From Pleodorina starrii (lineage: Eukaryota > Chlorophyta > Chlorophyceae > Chlamydomonadales > Volvocaceae): 64,000 nucleotides of DNA. The notes below the pieces were generated by a model. That model ran no database searches, was not told where the DNA came from, and worked only from the letters and a program-made list of their open reading frames with translations. Positions 35,701 to 47,131 of this stretch are shown here, piece by piece. The stretch's first letter is position 1; each line of letters starts with the position of its first letter. The stretch covers positions 484,501 through 548,500 of the forward strand of contig BRXU01000019.1 in assembly GCA_030267565.1 (NCBI GenBank). The letters run 5' to 3'. The position numbers were made by a program, and so were the translations under genes.

Positions 35701-38700
35701 CTCGCAAGAAGCTTGTGGTGGTGGAGGAGTCGGACAGCGAGGATGAGGAGGAGCAGGAGGCAGCCAAGGGCACGGCGGTCGCCGCGGCGCCGGCACCAAG
35801 CGCCGCTGCCCAACCAACGCCGCAGCCGGAGCAACGTCCGCCGCCGCCACCGCAGCAACAGCAGCAGCAGCAGGCGCCCGCAGCGGCTGGCAGCGCCGCA
35901 GCGTCCTCAAACGGAGGCTCCAAGCCCGCCGTGCCATCCCCAGCAGACCCTGTGACAGCCCCCGCGCCCGCTGCCGCTGCCGCAGCCGCCCCGCGGGCGC
36001 CCGCAGCTGCCTCAGCACCCTCGCCCCAACCTGCAGCCGCCCCCAGCCCTCCCACGCCCCCGCCGGCGCTGGCACCACCGGCCGCCGCCGCTACCTCAGC
36101 GCCGCGAGTCGCGCCTCCTCCTCCTCCTCCTCCTCCGGTGGAGCTTCCTCCGCCTCCCCCATCGCCCGCCCCTACGCCCTCCTCCCAGTTCGACCAGGTG
36201 GTTGAGTCCATCAAGCAGGAGGGCAACAAGGAGTTTAAGGCGGGCAACTTCGTGCGGGCGGCGCAGCTGTATAGCGAGGCGCTGGAGCTGGCACCCGACC
36301 TGGCCACACTGTACCTCAACAGGTGGGGCGGGGTGCCTGTGTGGGTGGCTGTGTGGGTGGTGTCGGGCTACTGGGGAGTGGTGGTAATTGGGCAGCGGGG
36401 CACGGGGTGCCGAGGGGTGGTGCGGCCGGGTCGGAGGGGGGCCCTGGAGGAGGACTGGATTGGCCCCACGCCGGATCCCGGATCCGGGGCCCTGACAATC
36501 AAGATCAAGGCGAGACTGGGAAACAGTAGAACGGCCTTTGCAAGCCCCTGCGGCCCCTTCACAACCAGCTCCCCACCTCCTGCTAGCGCGCGGAGGGCTG
36601 TTCCAATTGAACGCAACCCGAAGCGGCCCTATCCAAACAAATCCAGCTCGACCCAAACAGACGCGACCCAAACAGACGCGACCCAAACAGACGCGACCCG
36701 AACAGACCCGACCCGAACAGACGCGACCCAAACAGACCCGACCCGAACAGACCCGACCCGGCCCCACCCCACCCAAACCGACCCGGCCCCAGGTCCATGG
36801 CCCGGCTGGGCAGCGCTCTGGCTGTGGAGGCGCTGCGAGATGCCTGCCAGGCGGTGGCACTGGACCCCACCAGCTTCAAGGCGCTCAACAAGCGGGCGAG
36901 GGCCAAGGAGAAGCTGAAGCTGTGGGAGGTGAGGCGGGGCGGGCGGGCGTGTATGGGGCGAGGGCGAGGGTGGGAAAGGGATTGCTGTAATGGCTTTGGG
37001 ATCCCCGCTCACCACCTACCAACTCGCCTGCCCGTCTGTCATCGCGCCGAAACGATCGGGCTGACTGTGCGCCCCTCACCTCACGTGTCGCGTGTCGCGT
37101 CGCGTCGCCTCCCCTCCCCTCGCCTTGCAACCACCAACTTCGCATCGCGCTCTTACATCCCTCCCTCCCTCCCTCCCTCCCTCCCTCCCTCCCTCCCTCC
37201 CTCCCTCCCTCCCTCCCTCCCTCCCTCCCTCCCTCCCTCCCTCCCTCCCTCCCTCCCTCCCTCCCTCCCTCCCTCCCTCCCTCCCTCCCTCCCTCCCTCC
37301 CTCCCTCCCTCCCTCCCTCCCTCCCTCCCTCCCTCCCTCCCTCCCTCCCTCCCTCCCTCCCTCCCTCCCTTCCTTCCCCCCCTTCCTCGGCTCCCTCAGG
37401 CCTGCCGGGACGACCTGCGGGTCTGCCTGGAGCTGATGCCACCCACCGACCGCAGTCGCAAGGATGTGCAGGCGGAGCTGGACCGGGCGGAGGCGCAGGT
37501 GGACAAGGCGCAGCGGCGCGCGGAGGAGCGCGCGGCGGCGGCGGCGGCGCGGGGGCCGCAGCGGGTGACGAAGTATGCGCGCGCGCGGGTCACCATCGAG
37601 GAGCATGAGGACGAGGCGGAGGAGAGCGAGGAGGGTGAGGTTGGGAGGGGGTTCGGACAGGGAGCGAGGGAGAGGGAATGGAACCGGTGGGCGGTTGGGG
37701 CGGCCAGCGCGCGATTGCAAGGGCGGGGGGGTTGGGGCCGCGGCCAACTGGCTGCGGAGGGGCGCTGTTGGCGGGGAGCTGTGGTGGCTTGTCAGGCGCT
37801 GGGTGGCATTCCTCCTGCAGCTGGCGCACGAGTGACATGTAGGGGCATGTGACAAAGTGCCTCGCAACGGCCCCGATCCGACCCGCTGGCCGCTGCACCG
37901 TGTCTCTCCAGGACCCTGCGGTGATGTCATGTTGGCAGCGTTACAGCGGTGGGGGCGTTACACCGCTCCAGGGTGCCGCGCTGCTCGCGGCGCGACCTCA
38001 CAACGTCGCCCAGCTTTACGTCGTTCACGCAGCGCCATGCCCGCCCCCCGCCCCCCCACTGAACTGCGCCCACCGCCTACCCCCCACCGCCGACACCACA
38101 TTCAACATGTCGCTCCCGCTCCCCCCGCCCCCGCCCCCCCCCCCCAGACAAGCCGCTGCTGCCCCCCGAGGATGCGGCGGAATGGGAGACCCTTGCGACC
38201 CGGCGGCTGCCGCGGCTGCGCAGCCAGGCGCAGGAGCGCCGAGACGAGTGGCTGCGGCAGCGGGACGCGGAGGCGCGGGAGGCCCACCAGCGGGAGATGC
38301 TGGCGTGGGAGGCGGCCAAGGAGAGGGCGGAGGAGGCGGCGGCGGCAGCCGCCGCGGCGCCGCCGGCGGCGCAGCCGCCGGCTGCCGTCGCCGCCACCGC
38401 GGCGGCTCCCACTGACGGTGGCGGTGGGGTGTTGAGTGTGGAGTCTATCAAGGCGGAGGGCAATGAGCACCTGAAGGCCAAGCGCTACGGGCCGGCGGAG
38501 GAGTGCTACCTGGAGTGCCTGCGCCGCGATCCGGACAATGTGGCGGTGCGGCTGAACCTGCTGGTGCTGCTCAATGAGACGCGGCGCTGGACGGAGGCGG
38601 AGGCGGGCGCAGACAGGGCGATGGAGGTGAGGGCGGGGGCATGCGGTGGCAGGGGCGGGGGGGCGGCGGCGGCAGGGTGGCGACGCGAAGCGGATGAGGG

Positions 38701-41233
38701 CGGTGCGGGTTCGTCGGGAGTGGGGTGCACATGGGGATGGATGGTCACATGGGGATTGATGGGGGGCGTATGAGGATGAGGAACACGCCCAGCCGCCCTG
38801 CCCCCGCTCATGCATATTTGCCTCCTGCGCCAAGACCGCACACGCCGCCTCCCTTTTCCCCCTCCTGAATTATACCCCAAAGAAGCCCGCCCCTCGCCCT
38901 CGCTGTGTGTTTCCTCCCTCACCTCCCCCTGCCTCCTCTCTGCCTCCTCTCTGCCTCCGCCTTTCTCCCCCTCCCCTCCCCTCCCCCGGCCGCAGCTGCT
39001 GTCCGCCGCCCGGGCCTCCCTCTCCCCAGACCAGCACAACAACCTGATGTCCAAGGTGCACCACCGCCGCGCCACCGCCCGCAAGGCGCTGGGCCGCCTG
39101 ATGGAGGCGCAGGACGACCTGCGGGCGGCCCGGGCGCTGCTGAGACAGAGCCCCCAACTGGATGAGGAGCTGGAGGCGCTGGGCAGACTCATCACGGAGC
39201 AGAGAGACAAGGAGGCGGCGGAAGCGGAAGCGGCGGCGGCGAAAGCGGCGGCGGCGGAAGCGGCGGCGGCGGAAGCGGCGGCGGCGGAAGCGGCGGCGGC
39301 GGAAGCGGCGGCGGAAGCTGCTGAGGCCGTGCTGCCTGCGGAGTCGTCCAAGGCCGCAGCAGCGGCGGCAGCGCCGGTGGCAGTGGCGGAGAAGGCGGGA
39401 TCAGGGATGACAGCGACGCCAAGCGCGGCGCCGGCGGTGGCGCCGCCACCGGCGGGGACGAGCAGGACCAGCGGCGGCGTCGCCGCTGGTGCGGCGCCGG
39501 TGCGGCGGCGCATGGAGGTGCAGGTGGAGAGCGACGACAGCGACGAGGAGGAGCTCAAGACGGCCGCGCCGCCACCGCCGACGCCGCCGCCGCCACCGGC
39601 GCCCTCACAGCTGCCTGCTACTGCTGCTGCGGCGGCGACGTCTGCGGCAAAACCTCACTCCACTCAACCGCCGTCCACGGCCGCCGCCGCCGTCGCCGCC
39701 GCCCCCGCAGCAGCAGCACCACCACCAGCGGAGACACCGGTGCCGACCCCCGCCCCTGCCGTAGCTGTCGCACGTTCCGCCCCGAAGGCCGCCGCACCCG
39801 CCCCCGCCGCCGCCGCCTCTTCCACGCCAGCGGCGCCGGCGAAGGCGAAGGCCGCCGCCGCCGCCGCCGCCATCCCTGGCGCCGTCACGGGCGACCCGGG
39901 CGACCCGGCGGAGGCCGCGCGCCTGCGCGACGAGGGCAACCGACTGTACGGCGTCGGCAACTACGTCCGCGCGCTGGACTTTTACAACCGCAGCATCCGC
40001 GCCTGCGCCCACAACCCCGCGGCCTACTGCAACCGCGCCTTCCTGCACCTGCACCTGCGCCGCCCCGCCGACGCGCTGCTGGATGCCGAGGCCGCCATCG
40101 AGCAGTCGGGCGGGCACTACCCCAAGGCGCAGCTGCGCCGCGCTCTGGCGCTGCGGGAGCTGGGCCGGGTGAGTGACGCGACGGCGGCGGTGCGGCAGCT
40201 GCTGCAGGAGGCACCAGACGATGAGGCGCTGTTGGAGGAGCTGCGACGGCTGCAGAAGATGGCGGCGGCAGGGGCGGAGGGCGTGAAGCCGGCGGCGGCG
40301 CCGACGGCGGCGCCGACGGCGGCGGCGGCGCCGACGCCGGCGCCGGCGCCGTCGGTTCAGGCCCCGCCTGTGCGGTACAAGATCGTTGTGGAGGAGGTGA
40401 GCTCGGAGAGCGAAGACGAGGCGCCGGCACCGCCTCCAGCGGCGGCGGCGGCGGCTCCCGCGGCGCCGGTGGCCAACGGCGGCCCGGCCGCAGCGCCCAA
40501 AGCGCCCTCAGAGCCGTCTGCGGCGGCGGCGCCGCCACCCCCTCAAAGCGCCGTGGAGCCGCGCAAAGTTGCAGGCGAGAAGGGCAACATGGCCAACGGC
40601 GCCGCTACGCCGGCGGCAGCTGCCGTGCAGGCGGAGCCGGCGTCGTTGGAGCCCGCCGCACCAGCCCCTGCGGCCGCCGCTGCTGCAGCCGCTGCAGCCG
40701 CCCCCGCCGCCGCCGGCAGCGGCAGCGGCGCCTCTCTTAGCGCACTGCACGAGGCCGCCTCCGCCAAGGCAGCCGCCGCGCTGGCGGTCGCGGGCAAGGC
40801 ACCCAAGAAGCCCAAGCCGCCCAAGAACGCGCACGAGTTGGAGCAGGCACTCAAGAGCCTGTCCGGACACCCTGCCGTACTGTACGACTACATCCGGTCG
40901 CTTGACCCGGCGTCGTACGCGGGGATCATCAAGGCCAACCTGTCGGTTAAGATGTTTACGAGTATCGTGGATGCGGCGCGGCAGGCGGTGAGGGTGCCGC
41001 CGGCGGCGGCTGCCGCCGCCGCCGACGGCGCGGCCGCGGGTGCGGCGCCGCCGCCGTCGGAGGATGTTGATTTTGCGCTGCGAGCTCTGGAGAGCCTGAC
41101 GCTGGTTCCGCGCTTCGAGATGACGTACGGCTTGGCGGGCAAGGGCATGAAGGACGACATGCGGGCGCTGGTGGGCGCGATGGCGGCGGCGGGCCGGGAC
41201 GTGTCGCTGTTGAAGAAGTCGTACAAGCTGTGA
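32787..41233 (+). CDS. SPAG1: SPAG1-type dynein arm assembly factor (TPR blocks + RPAP3_C domain)
   Basis: HSP90/RUVBL co-chaperone of the R2TP-like class, needed to preassemble axonemal dynein arms in the cytoplasm. Nine exons: 32787-32851, 32927-32989, 33285-33494, 34129-34246, 34950-36322, 36793-36928, 37400-37634, 38148-38626, 38996-41233. All are GT-AG with closed phases and give 1638 residues, well above animal SPAG1 (about 930). The N-terminus (IGYDEIQSCKDVKKL, then EEGFQP) and GRDYYERWDKK match the SPAG1 N-terminal region. TPR blocks start at about residues 230 (AKGNEHFRAKEYEAAVEHY), 570 (QEGNKEFKAGNFVRAAQLY), 830 (AEGNEHLKAKRYGPAEECY) and 1196 (DEGNRLYGVGNYVRALDFY). RPAP3_C lies at about 1495-1630 (ELEQALKSLSGHP, then RFEMTYGL). 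Long Ala/Pro linkers separate them. Each TPR block is followed by a basic-hydrophobic-acidic motif. Confidence 0.92.
34796..34910 (+). repeat. Dispersed intronic repeat, long copy in SPAG1 intron 4
   Basis: GGGTCCGTTCGCTAACGCC at 34796, a CTCTGCAGTATCTTCC core and the distal box CCTATCCGTGGATAACC ending about 34910. That is about 40 nt before the 3' splice site. Confidence 0.55.
36649..36785. repeat. ACCCAAACAG-type tandem repeat in SPAG1 intron 5
   Basis: About ten imperfect units of GACGCGACCCAAACA / GACCCGACCCGAACA immediately before the acceptor of exon 6. Confidence 0.85.
37158..37370. repeat. (TCCC)n microsatellite, about 53 units, in SPAG1 intron 6
   Basis: 213 bp of uninterrupted tetranucleotide repeat ending about 29 nt before exon 7. 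On the sense strand it forms one very long polypyrimidine tract. Confidence 0.98.
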
Positions 41234-41610
41234 AGGGACGGCGAATGAGGAAGAGCTCAATACTAAGGGTGGGCAAGGTAGCGAGAGGAAGCAGCGGCAG
41301 GCGGGCTGTGGTTGGGTTGGGAGGGCGCTTCTGTCGGCCGGTTAGTGTGTGTGGGGTGGGGGTGGGGGCAGTCGGAGGAGGCTGTGTCTGGGGGGTCTGC
41401 AGGATGGGATTGCGGGCTTCGGAGAGGCATGGGCGGCACGAGCGCTGGGGCGGGACAGGGCAGGCACGCAGTCTCCGGACGGAGTTGGCGGAGAAGGGAG
41501 GGCGCATGCTTGGGTTGTAGGGTTGAAGGGTATTCGGACGCACCAGTTGGGAAGAGAAGAGCATGCCAGGAGTAGTGGTTTGGGCGCAGGTTGCGCTGGG
41601 TAATTGCTTT

Positions 41611-41615
41611 TGTAA
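41611..41615 (+). terminator. Poly(A) signal (TGTAA) of SPAG1
   Basis: TGTAA about 380 bp downstream of the SPAG1 stop, in a locally AT-richer stretch. Confidence 0.5.
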
Positions 41616-43822
41616 ATGCATTTTGAGTCCATTTGCTTTTGCGTGCGTGTACGCGTGCGCGTGTGCGTGCGCTTGTTACCTCCCGGGCAGCGCGGTACAC
41701 GCCGCTGGAAGCACTGGAGGGGGCAGCACTGGACGTACGGGGGCGCGGACCGAAGACACCGGAGACGGTCTGTGGCGGGCTTGTGGGGCTTTTGTGGGGG
41801 TGGCGAGGGACTGCTGCTGTCCGTGAGGTGGTAAGCCGCGGCAAGACAGCCCTCCCCTCCCCTCCCGCTGCGACCTGCGCCACACGATCGGGCCAATGCC
41901 CGTGGCCCCCCACCCCGTTCCATCTACTTGCGTACTTGAAGCGGCGCCATCGCGTTCTCACGTGCAGGCTTGGCCGGCAGAGCCCGTTGTTAACGGCCGG
42001 TGGACGTTTGTCTGGAAACGCGTCCAGGCAAGCGAACGACGATTTGTGGGGCGGTATTCCTGCCGAGCCTCCCGGCTGGTTTGTGCCAATGTTATATGGA
42101 CGCGGGAAGGGCCAGAGGGAGGGCCTTTGCGTCCGTGGCACCGCACGCGATCCGCGCGCGCGGGGTTGTGGATCTAGTATCTGGATCCTGCCCGGGCGGG
42201 CAGGAAACCCATTGCATTTTGCGCTTGGCCGCTGCCATGCGGCACGGGCCGTGATGCCGGGCGGGTATGAGATTCCCCTCTCCCTCAAGAAACTGTTTAA
42301 AACTCAACGGCTGAAGGCAGCAAGTGGTGGCTCCCCCTCTGGAGTTGTCAGGCACATGCGGTGTCGTCGCGGGAACCGAGGGGGAGGTGTGCTGGGGCCG
42401 CCGTCCCAGCCGCCTAGTGCACCAGACCCCTTGGGGAGGCTGTAAGGGTGCGGACGGGTGCTTGCTCGCTCGCTCCACCCAAGAGGGCTGTCCACCCACA
42501 CACCTTCACAGAATGCTTTGCATTGTTGTTGAGGCGCACGCCCCTATCCAGCAAAACCCTAAGCACTCATTCCAGTGCTCAGCCGCTTCATGGCTCCCAA
42601 CAGCCTCTGCCAGTCGGGCCCTGGCTATTAATAAAGGTCACCGGTAAACCCGTACGACAGAAATGGCCGGTTGACGCGTGGTGGCTGCGGCTGTGCAGGC
42701 GGGGAAGGTCGAGCCTCCCTCCCTCCCTGGAGGCGCACGAGCAGCTGCAGGTAGGGCTTCATGGCGCCGCCGACTGATTCGCGGCAGTGACAGCACCGAT
42801 GCACCCACATACATTCATACATGCTGCGGAATGCATGTATGCAGTCGCCTAGTGCAGCCTTCGATTTGGGTGACCTGGAGCGCCGTAGCAGCCCTTGCCG
42901 GCGGTCCGTCCGCCCAGCCCAGCTTCAAGCCTATCACCGCCCTCGCGCTCTACATACGGGACGCAGCGAGTGAGGGTTAGGACCGCACCCATTCCGGCCC
43001 TGCGGGTATCGGGAGAGAGAAAAGGGGGGAGGGCGGCAAGCGGTGGCAAAGGGGAGGAGTGAAGAGTATGCGTGCACGCCCTTTGTGCTTTCCGTATCCT
43101 TTCAGCACTCGTCTCCTGCAGCAATGGTTGGTTTGCGGTCTAGGTTTTTGACTGGCACGGCACGCCATCCCTTAATAATAAACCCTGCTATTATCCCCTT
43201 CTGCTTGACGCGCTCACCGACCCGCCCGTATCGCAGGAACCTAGAGGCGGCAATTAGGAAACAGCGAGCATCAGAGCTTGATGTGCAGTGCGAAATCTTT
43301 GTAAGCTGATGACATTGCGCGACGGGATGACAGTTTGGCGGGTTGTGGGGCGGAGGGCGCCTGAGGGCGTTGTGTTGGGCGGAGGGGTCTCGTGCTTGTG
43401 AGCGGACGAAGAGCCATGGCTTCATGATGCTTTTGTTTTGTTTTTAAGGTGCTTGGCAAAGTGGTGTGTTGAGATACCCTGGTGTGATAACAGCTCTCGG
43501 CATGGTGGGCCGTCGACATGCACCGCAACGGTGTCGTTGACGACGCTTAGGTCGCTTTCGTAAATACGATCAATTCATCCATGCACGCAAACAAGACTGC
43601 ACATTACGGCGTGCTGGGCTCGCAGCAGTGACGAATAGGACGAGGGAGTTAAAGCCCCAACCGTCAACGTGTGTCATAAAACTTGCGGCTGGAAGCAGCG
43701 AGCGCTTAAAATTACCTCTCGAATAATTGATTTATTACAGCGACTCTTAATCGTGTTGTTGGCGGGGGTCACAAGGCCTCTTCTGCCGGGCTGCCGATGG
43801 CGTTTGCAGGGAACATCAATCA

Positions 43823-43830
43823 TATAAAAG
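43823..43830 (+). promoter_or_regulatory. TATA box for the Ser-rich gene
   Basis: TATAAAAG, 169 bp upstream of the chosen ATG at 43992. It lies after the in-frame ATG at 43797 and therefore argues against that earlier start. Confidence 0.5.
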
Positions 43831-43991
43831 GCAGCACGTTGGCCAGAAACATACCTTATTTCCACATATACTCAAACTACAAACTCACCTTGCTAATCCC
43901 CGACGCTGATCTGTCGCGCAGCTATCTACTTACCAGAAAGCGCTCTCGCTGTTTGGTTCCGCGACGCCCAGGCCCTTGCGGTTTTTTGAGC

Positions 43992-45361
43992 ATGGCCTCT
44001 CGCATCCCAAAGATGCCTTCACAGGCTTCCCATGTCACCATTGCTGAGGAGACGGCGGCGCCCAGCAGCATGGCGCGTCCGGCGATGGTGGTGCCGACCC
44101 CGACGGTAAGCCGCAGTATCTGGACGCGTGTTTGCAGTTATGCTTGGACATCTTGGTTATTGTATCTTGTCCTATGCCAGTCCTGTGGGCTTCTTGTGTA
44201 TATCGACGTTTCGTAATTGATCAGCCATGTGCGCAGAAGCAGCTAATGCCTGCGGGTTTTCTTGAGCGTCAGCTGACCAGTTCCCTTTTATCGCGGTGCC
44301 ACCATCTCCTCCATATGCAGGTTCAAGTCAAAAAGGGCATCCCAAAAGCGCCAATGCCGTCAACGTCGTCGGCCGCACGTCCATCTCCCTCCAGGCAGCA
44401 GCCCTTTGCGAGGATCACCACGCGCCTGCCTGCAGCCCCCGCCACCATCACCTGCCCGCCGTCCTCCTCCACCTCCGGCCCGCAGCAGCCCGTTGAGGAG
44501 CAGCCATGTAGTTCCAGGGACGAACGACGGTCCCCGCTCACTTCGGACCTCTGCGCCATCAACTTGCTCCGCAGCGCCAGCAGCTCTTCCTGCGGAGGCT
44601 GCCCCTCAAGCTCCCTCAGCGCCAGCAGCAGCTGCAGCCTCGGAAGCAGCAGCAGCGACATCCGCATCTCCACCACCACCTCCAACATCTCATCCTTCCC
44701 CGCCTCCGATTCCCCGTCCTTCCCCGCATCATCCGCCGCGAGCAGCTCTGCCGAGCGGCCGACCTCATCACTGCCCAGCAGCAGCAGCCAGGCAGAGCAG
44801 GAGCCCCGCACCGCTTCGGACGACACCGAGCCGCACTCCTGCTGCTGCACTGCTCCACCGCCCATCGCCGCTGCCACCCCCCGTGCCATGACGGCCCAGG
44901 GGAGCTCGCCTGCCAAGCTGGAAGAGCTACGCCAGCTCGCTAGGCTGGAAGAGATACGCCAGCGGCTCCTCAAAACTCTCCGCCCTGGCTCTGCCACCGC
45001 CGTGCCGGAATGGCCCCAGACGACGGATGAAGAGCGCATCGCGTATCTGGATCACATCAAGCAGCGGTTGCTCGACTGCTACTTCCGCCTCAACGGCAGG
45101 CTGCCACCAAACTACGACTGCGCCGGGCCCGTGCCTCAGGCCCCGGCTCCGCTGGCGGCTGCAACTGTGGCGGAGGCTGTGCCCGTGTGCGCCTCGCCCC
45201 GCCCGTCAATGGCAACCGAGACTGAGAAGGAGGAGGCTCCCGCACCGGATGCCCCGTCAGAGGCGGCCGCCCAGCTGTCCAAGGGCCCTAGGCGCAAGTT
45301 GAGCAAGATCCTGCGCGGGCTGTTTGGGGGCTGCGTGGGGCGCAACGTGGAAGCCTTGTGA
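43992..45361 (+). CDS. Ser-rich protein of unknown function
   Basis: Two exons, 43992-44105 and 44321-45361, GT-AG, phase 0, 384 residues. I do not recognise a family. The N-terminus (MASRIPKMPSQ) is short and basic. A long Ser/Thr/Pro/Cys-rich region (about residues 40-225) has runs such as SSSCGGCPSSSLSASSSCS. After it comes a probable coiled coil (KLEELRQLARLEEIRQRLLK, about 237-257). A second helix-like stretch, EERIAYLDHIKQRLLDCYF, is at about 275-295, followed by NGRLPPNYDC. The C-terminus is basic and amphipathic (RRKLSKILRGLFGGCVGR), possibly a membrane-binding tail. The start follows a TATA box. Expression seems likely, given TATA box, clean splice sites and a strong frame. Function is open. 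Confidence 0.7.
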
Positions 45362-46365
45362 GCGAGGGAAGGGGAGGCGGTTGAGGCTTGGGCGAACTGA
45401 ACTGGGTGCAGCCGGGCTGGGTTCGTTGCCTGATGAGGCCCGCACGGCCACCTGCGTTGCTGCCCGCCCGGGTGGGATTTGGACTGCACCAGCGAGGGGA
45501 GGCTGCTTTGTTCAGCCGGCGGGCTCGGGGGGCTAGTCATTTTCGAGACGGCGAACTATCATGTATGGGGTCTCTGTGTGGGTAAGCCAGGCCCCGACTT
45601 GCCCGTCGTCCTTGTGTAGGGAGCTGTGCGCACTGGGAGCCGCTACTGGGGCAACCCACCATAGGTTTCCTGGAATGAGACACTGGTGTTGTAGTCTACA
45701 GGGATTGGATGTTCGTGGGGGTTCAGGGCGGGGCATGCACACGCGCATGGCCCGCTTGTCCGTTGTGACACGTCCTGCTCCCTGCTGTATGTGTTTTACT
45801 TAGGGGGGGTGCCCCCGGCCCCGCCCGAGGGGCTTGACTCCCGCGCTCGCTGCCGTACTCAACCGCCTCGCAAGGGGGGTTGGCCACTTGCATGATGCGT
45901 CCACCTCGCGAATCAAGCCATGCTGCACAACGAACGAACACAACCTGGGGGGGGGGGTGCATCGCATCACGGAATGAAGGCAGGGTAATAGGCTTTACGG
46001 GGATGGGATGGATAATATATGGGTACACGCGCCGCCCCCCCTGCCCTTTGGAGGGCAGATGAGATCACTGGACGGCTGCTTGACAGGGCGTGCTGGCTAG
46101 GGTGGCTAGGTGTTTTGTTTTTGAATTGATGTGCTGCTGATGCTGCCATGACTAGCCGGGGAGTCGTTTGCCTCACCCCTCATCACAGTAGGGGGATGTA
46201 ACGCCCGTGTGTAACAGCTGACCCATATGGGCTTGGCTCATCACCGTTGGTTGTCCGCTGCGGGCTGCACGCGCCCAACAGCCACATGCGGGCCGATCTG
46301 GGCCACCTACCCCGCTCCAGCCCAAACGTGGACAAGCCCCTTGCGCTCCCTGGCGCTCAGACTCG
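45362..46365. other. 3' flank of the Ser-rich gene
   Basis: No gene recognised. TGTAA occurs at about 46197 and again near 46211, some 840 bp past the stop; either could be its poly(A) signal. Confidence 0.4.
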
Positions 46366-47131
46366 GTGGTGTAAAGCTTCCCAAAGCTTCACACCACAGG
46401 ACGCGTGCACGTGACAGAAGATGTGCGTAATCGGCAGGTGCACAGCCCGCAACTGCTCCATCGGTCGCTGCCAAACGAATGTCCTCATCCGTGCTGACGC
46501 CGCAGGCCTCCTCTTTTGCCAGCTTCCGGCGAGGAAGCTGACAACCCTTGTTAGGATTTCGTAGGGCGAGGTTCCACCTCTTGAACGCCCAATCTTCCAA
46601 ATCTCCCCTTCCAAAGCATGAAGTAGGCATTGCCCATGCCTGCCTTGCAGCAGCCTTGGCCCTTGCCTTTGGCGGTTGCCAGGTGACGGTTTGCCGTAAG
46701 TACTACAAACGGCGTTGTTCCAAGTTGAAGTAGCCAGACTTTCAGCCGTAAGGGTGGAAGGCAGCTTCCCTGACCGCAGCCACGAACCGAGTAAACACCG
46801 GAAGTCGTAACTAATTCTCTCTCTCAGAGCAGTGCAATCGGAATTGCACTGTCGTACTCCGTACGGCACCTCGCAAAGAGGTGCCTCTTCTGGCTGGCTG
46901 CGCCAGCCCTAAGCATCCGCCGCAGCATAGCTGCGACGATTGCTTAGGTATCTACGCACCGCTACTCAGTCCGCGGTGCGAAGTGGCCCTAGAGGGCCAT
47001 CATACCCCCACCCTGGCCGGTACACCCGGCCTCCCGCCCTGGGGGTTTGCCACCTCGGCGACTGCCACTCCCGATGTGTGCCGCGCCTGGCGATCATCGC
47101 CCCTGGCGATTACCGTACCCGACGACGGGTG
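46366..47131. repeat. Dense array of perfect or near-perfect hairpins
   Basis: A run of inverted repeats, the right half with almost no spacers. Stems include 46366-46379/46384-46397 (13 of 14 pairs), 46830-46838/46843-46851 (9), 46865-46872/46878-46885 (8), 46892-46898/46902-46908 (7), 46908-46915/46941-46948 (8, with an inner 6-pair stem), 46955-46962/46973-46980 (8), 46985-46990/46993-46998 (6), 47015-47020/47026-47031 (6) and GGCGATCATCGCC near 47089. No open frame has protein-like composition. Such palindrome-rich DNA is known from volvocine organelle genomes, so an organelle-derived insertion is one possible explanation. That is inference. Confidence 0.7.

Larger units (their letters stand above)
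41234..43991. other. SPAG1 3' UTR and spacer
   Basis: No complete gene seen. A short exon-like fragment at 43237-43300 is bounded by TATCGCAG and GTAAGC and reads NLEAAIRKQRASELDVQCEI. From about 43560 the sequence becomes AT-rich, leading into a TATA box. Confidence 0.4.

Noticed and set aside
37092..37436. Open frames encoding Pro-Ser-Leu or Gly-Arg-Glu tetrapeptide repeats
   Set aside because: They are translations of the (TCCC)n intronic microsatellite.
41633..42445. Plus-strand open frame of 270 codons after SPAG1
   Set aside because: It lies in the presumed 3' UTR and spacer and shows no domain. Overlapping frames on both strands are equally long.
43797..43991. Upstream in-frame start of the Ser-rich gene
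   Set aside because: A TATAAAAG box at 43823-43830 lies after the ATG at 43797, so transcription likely begins later.
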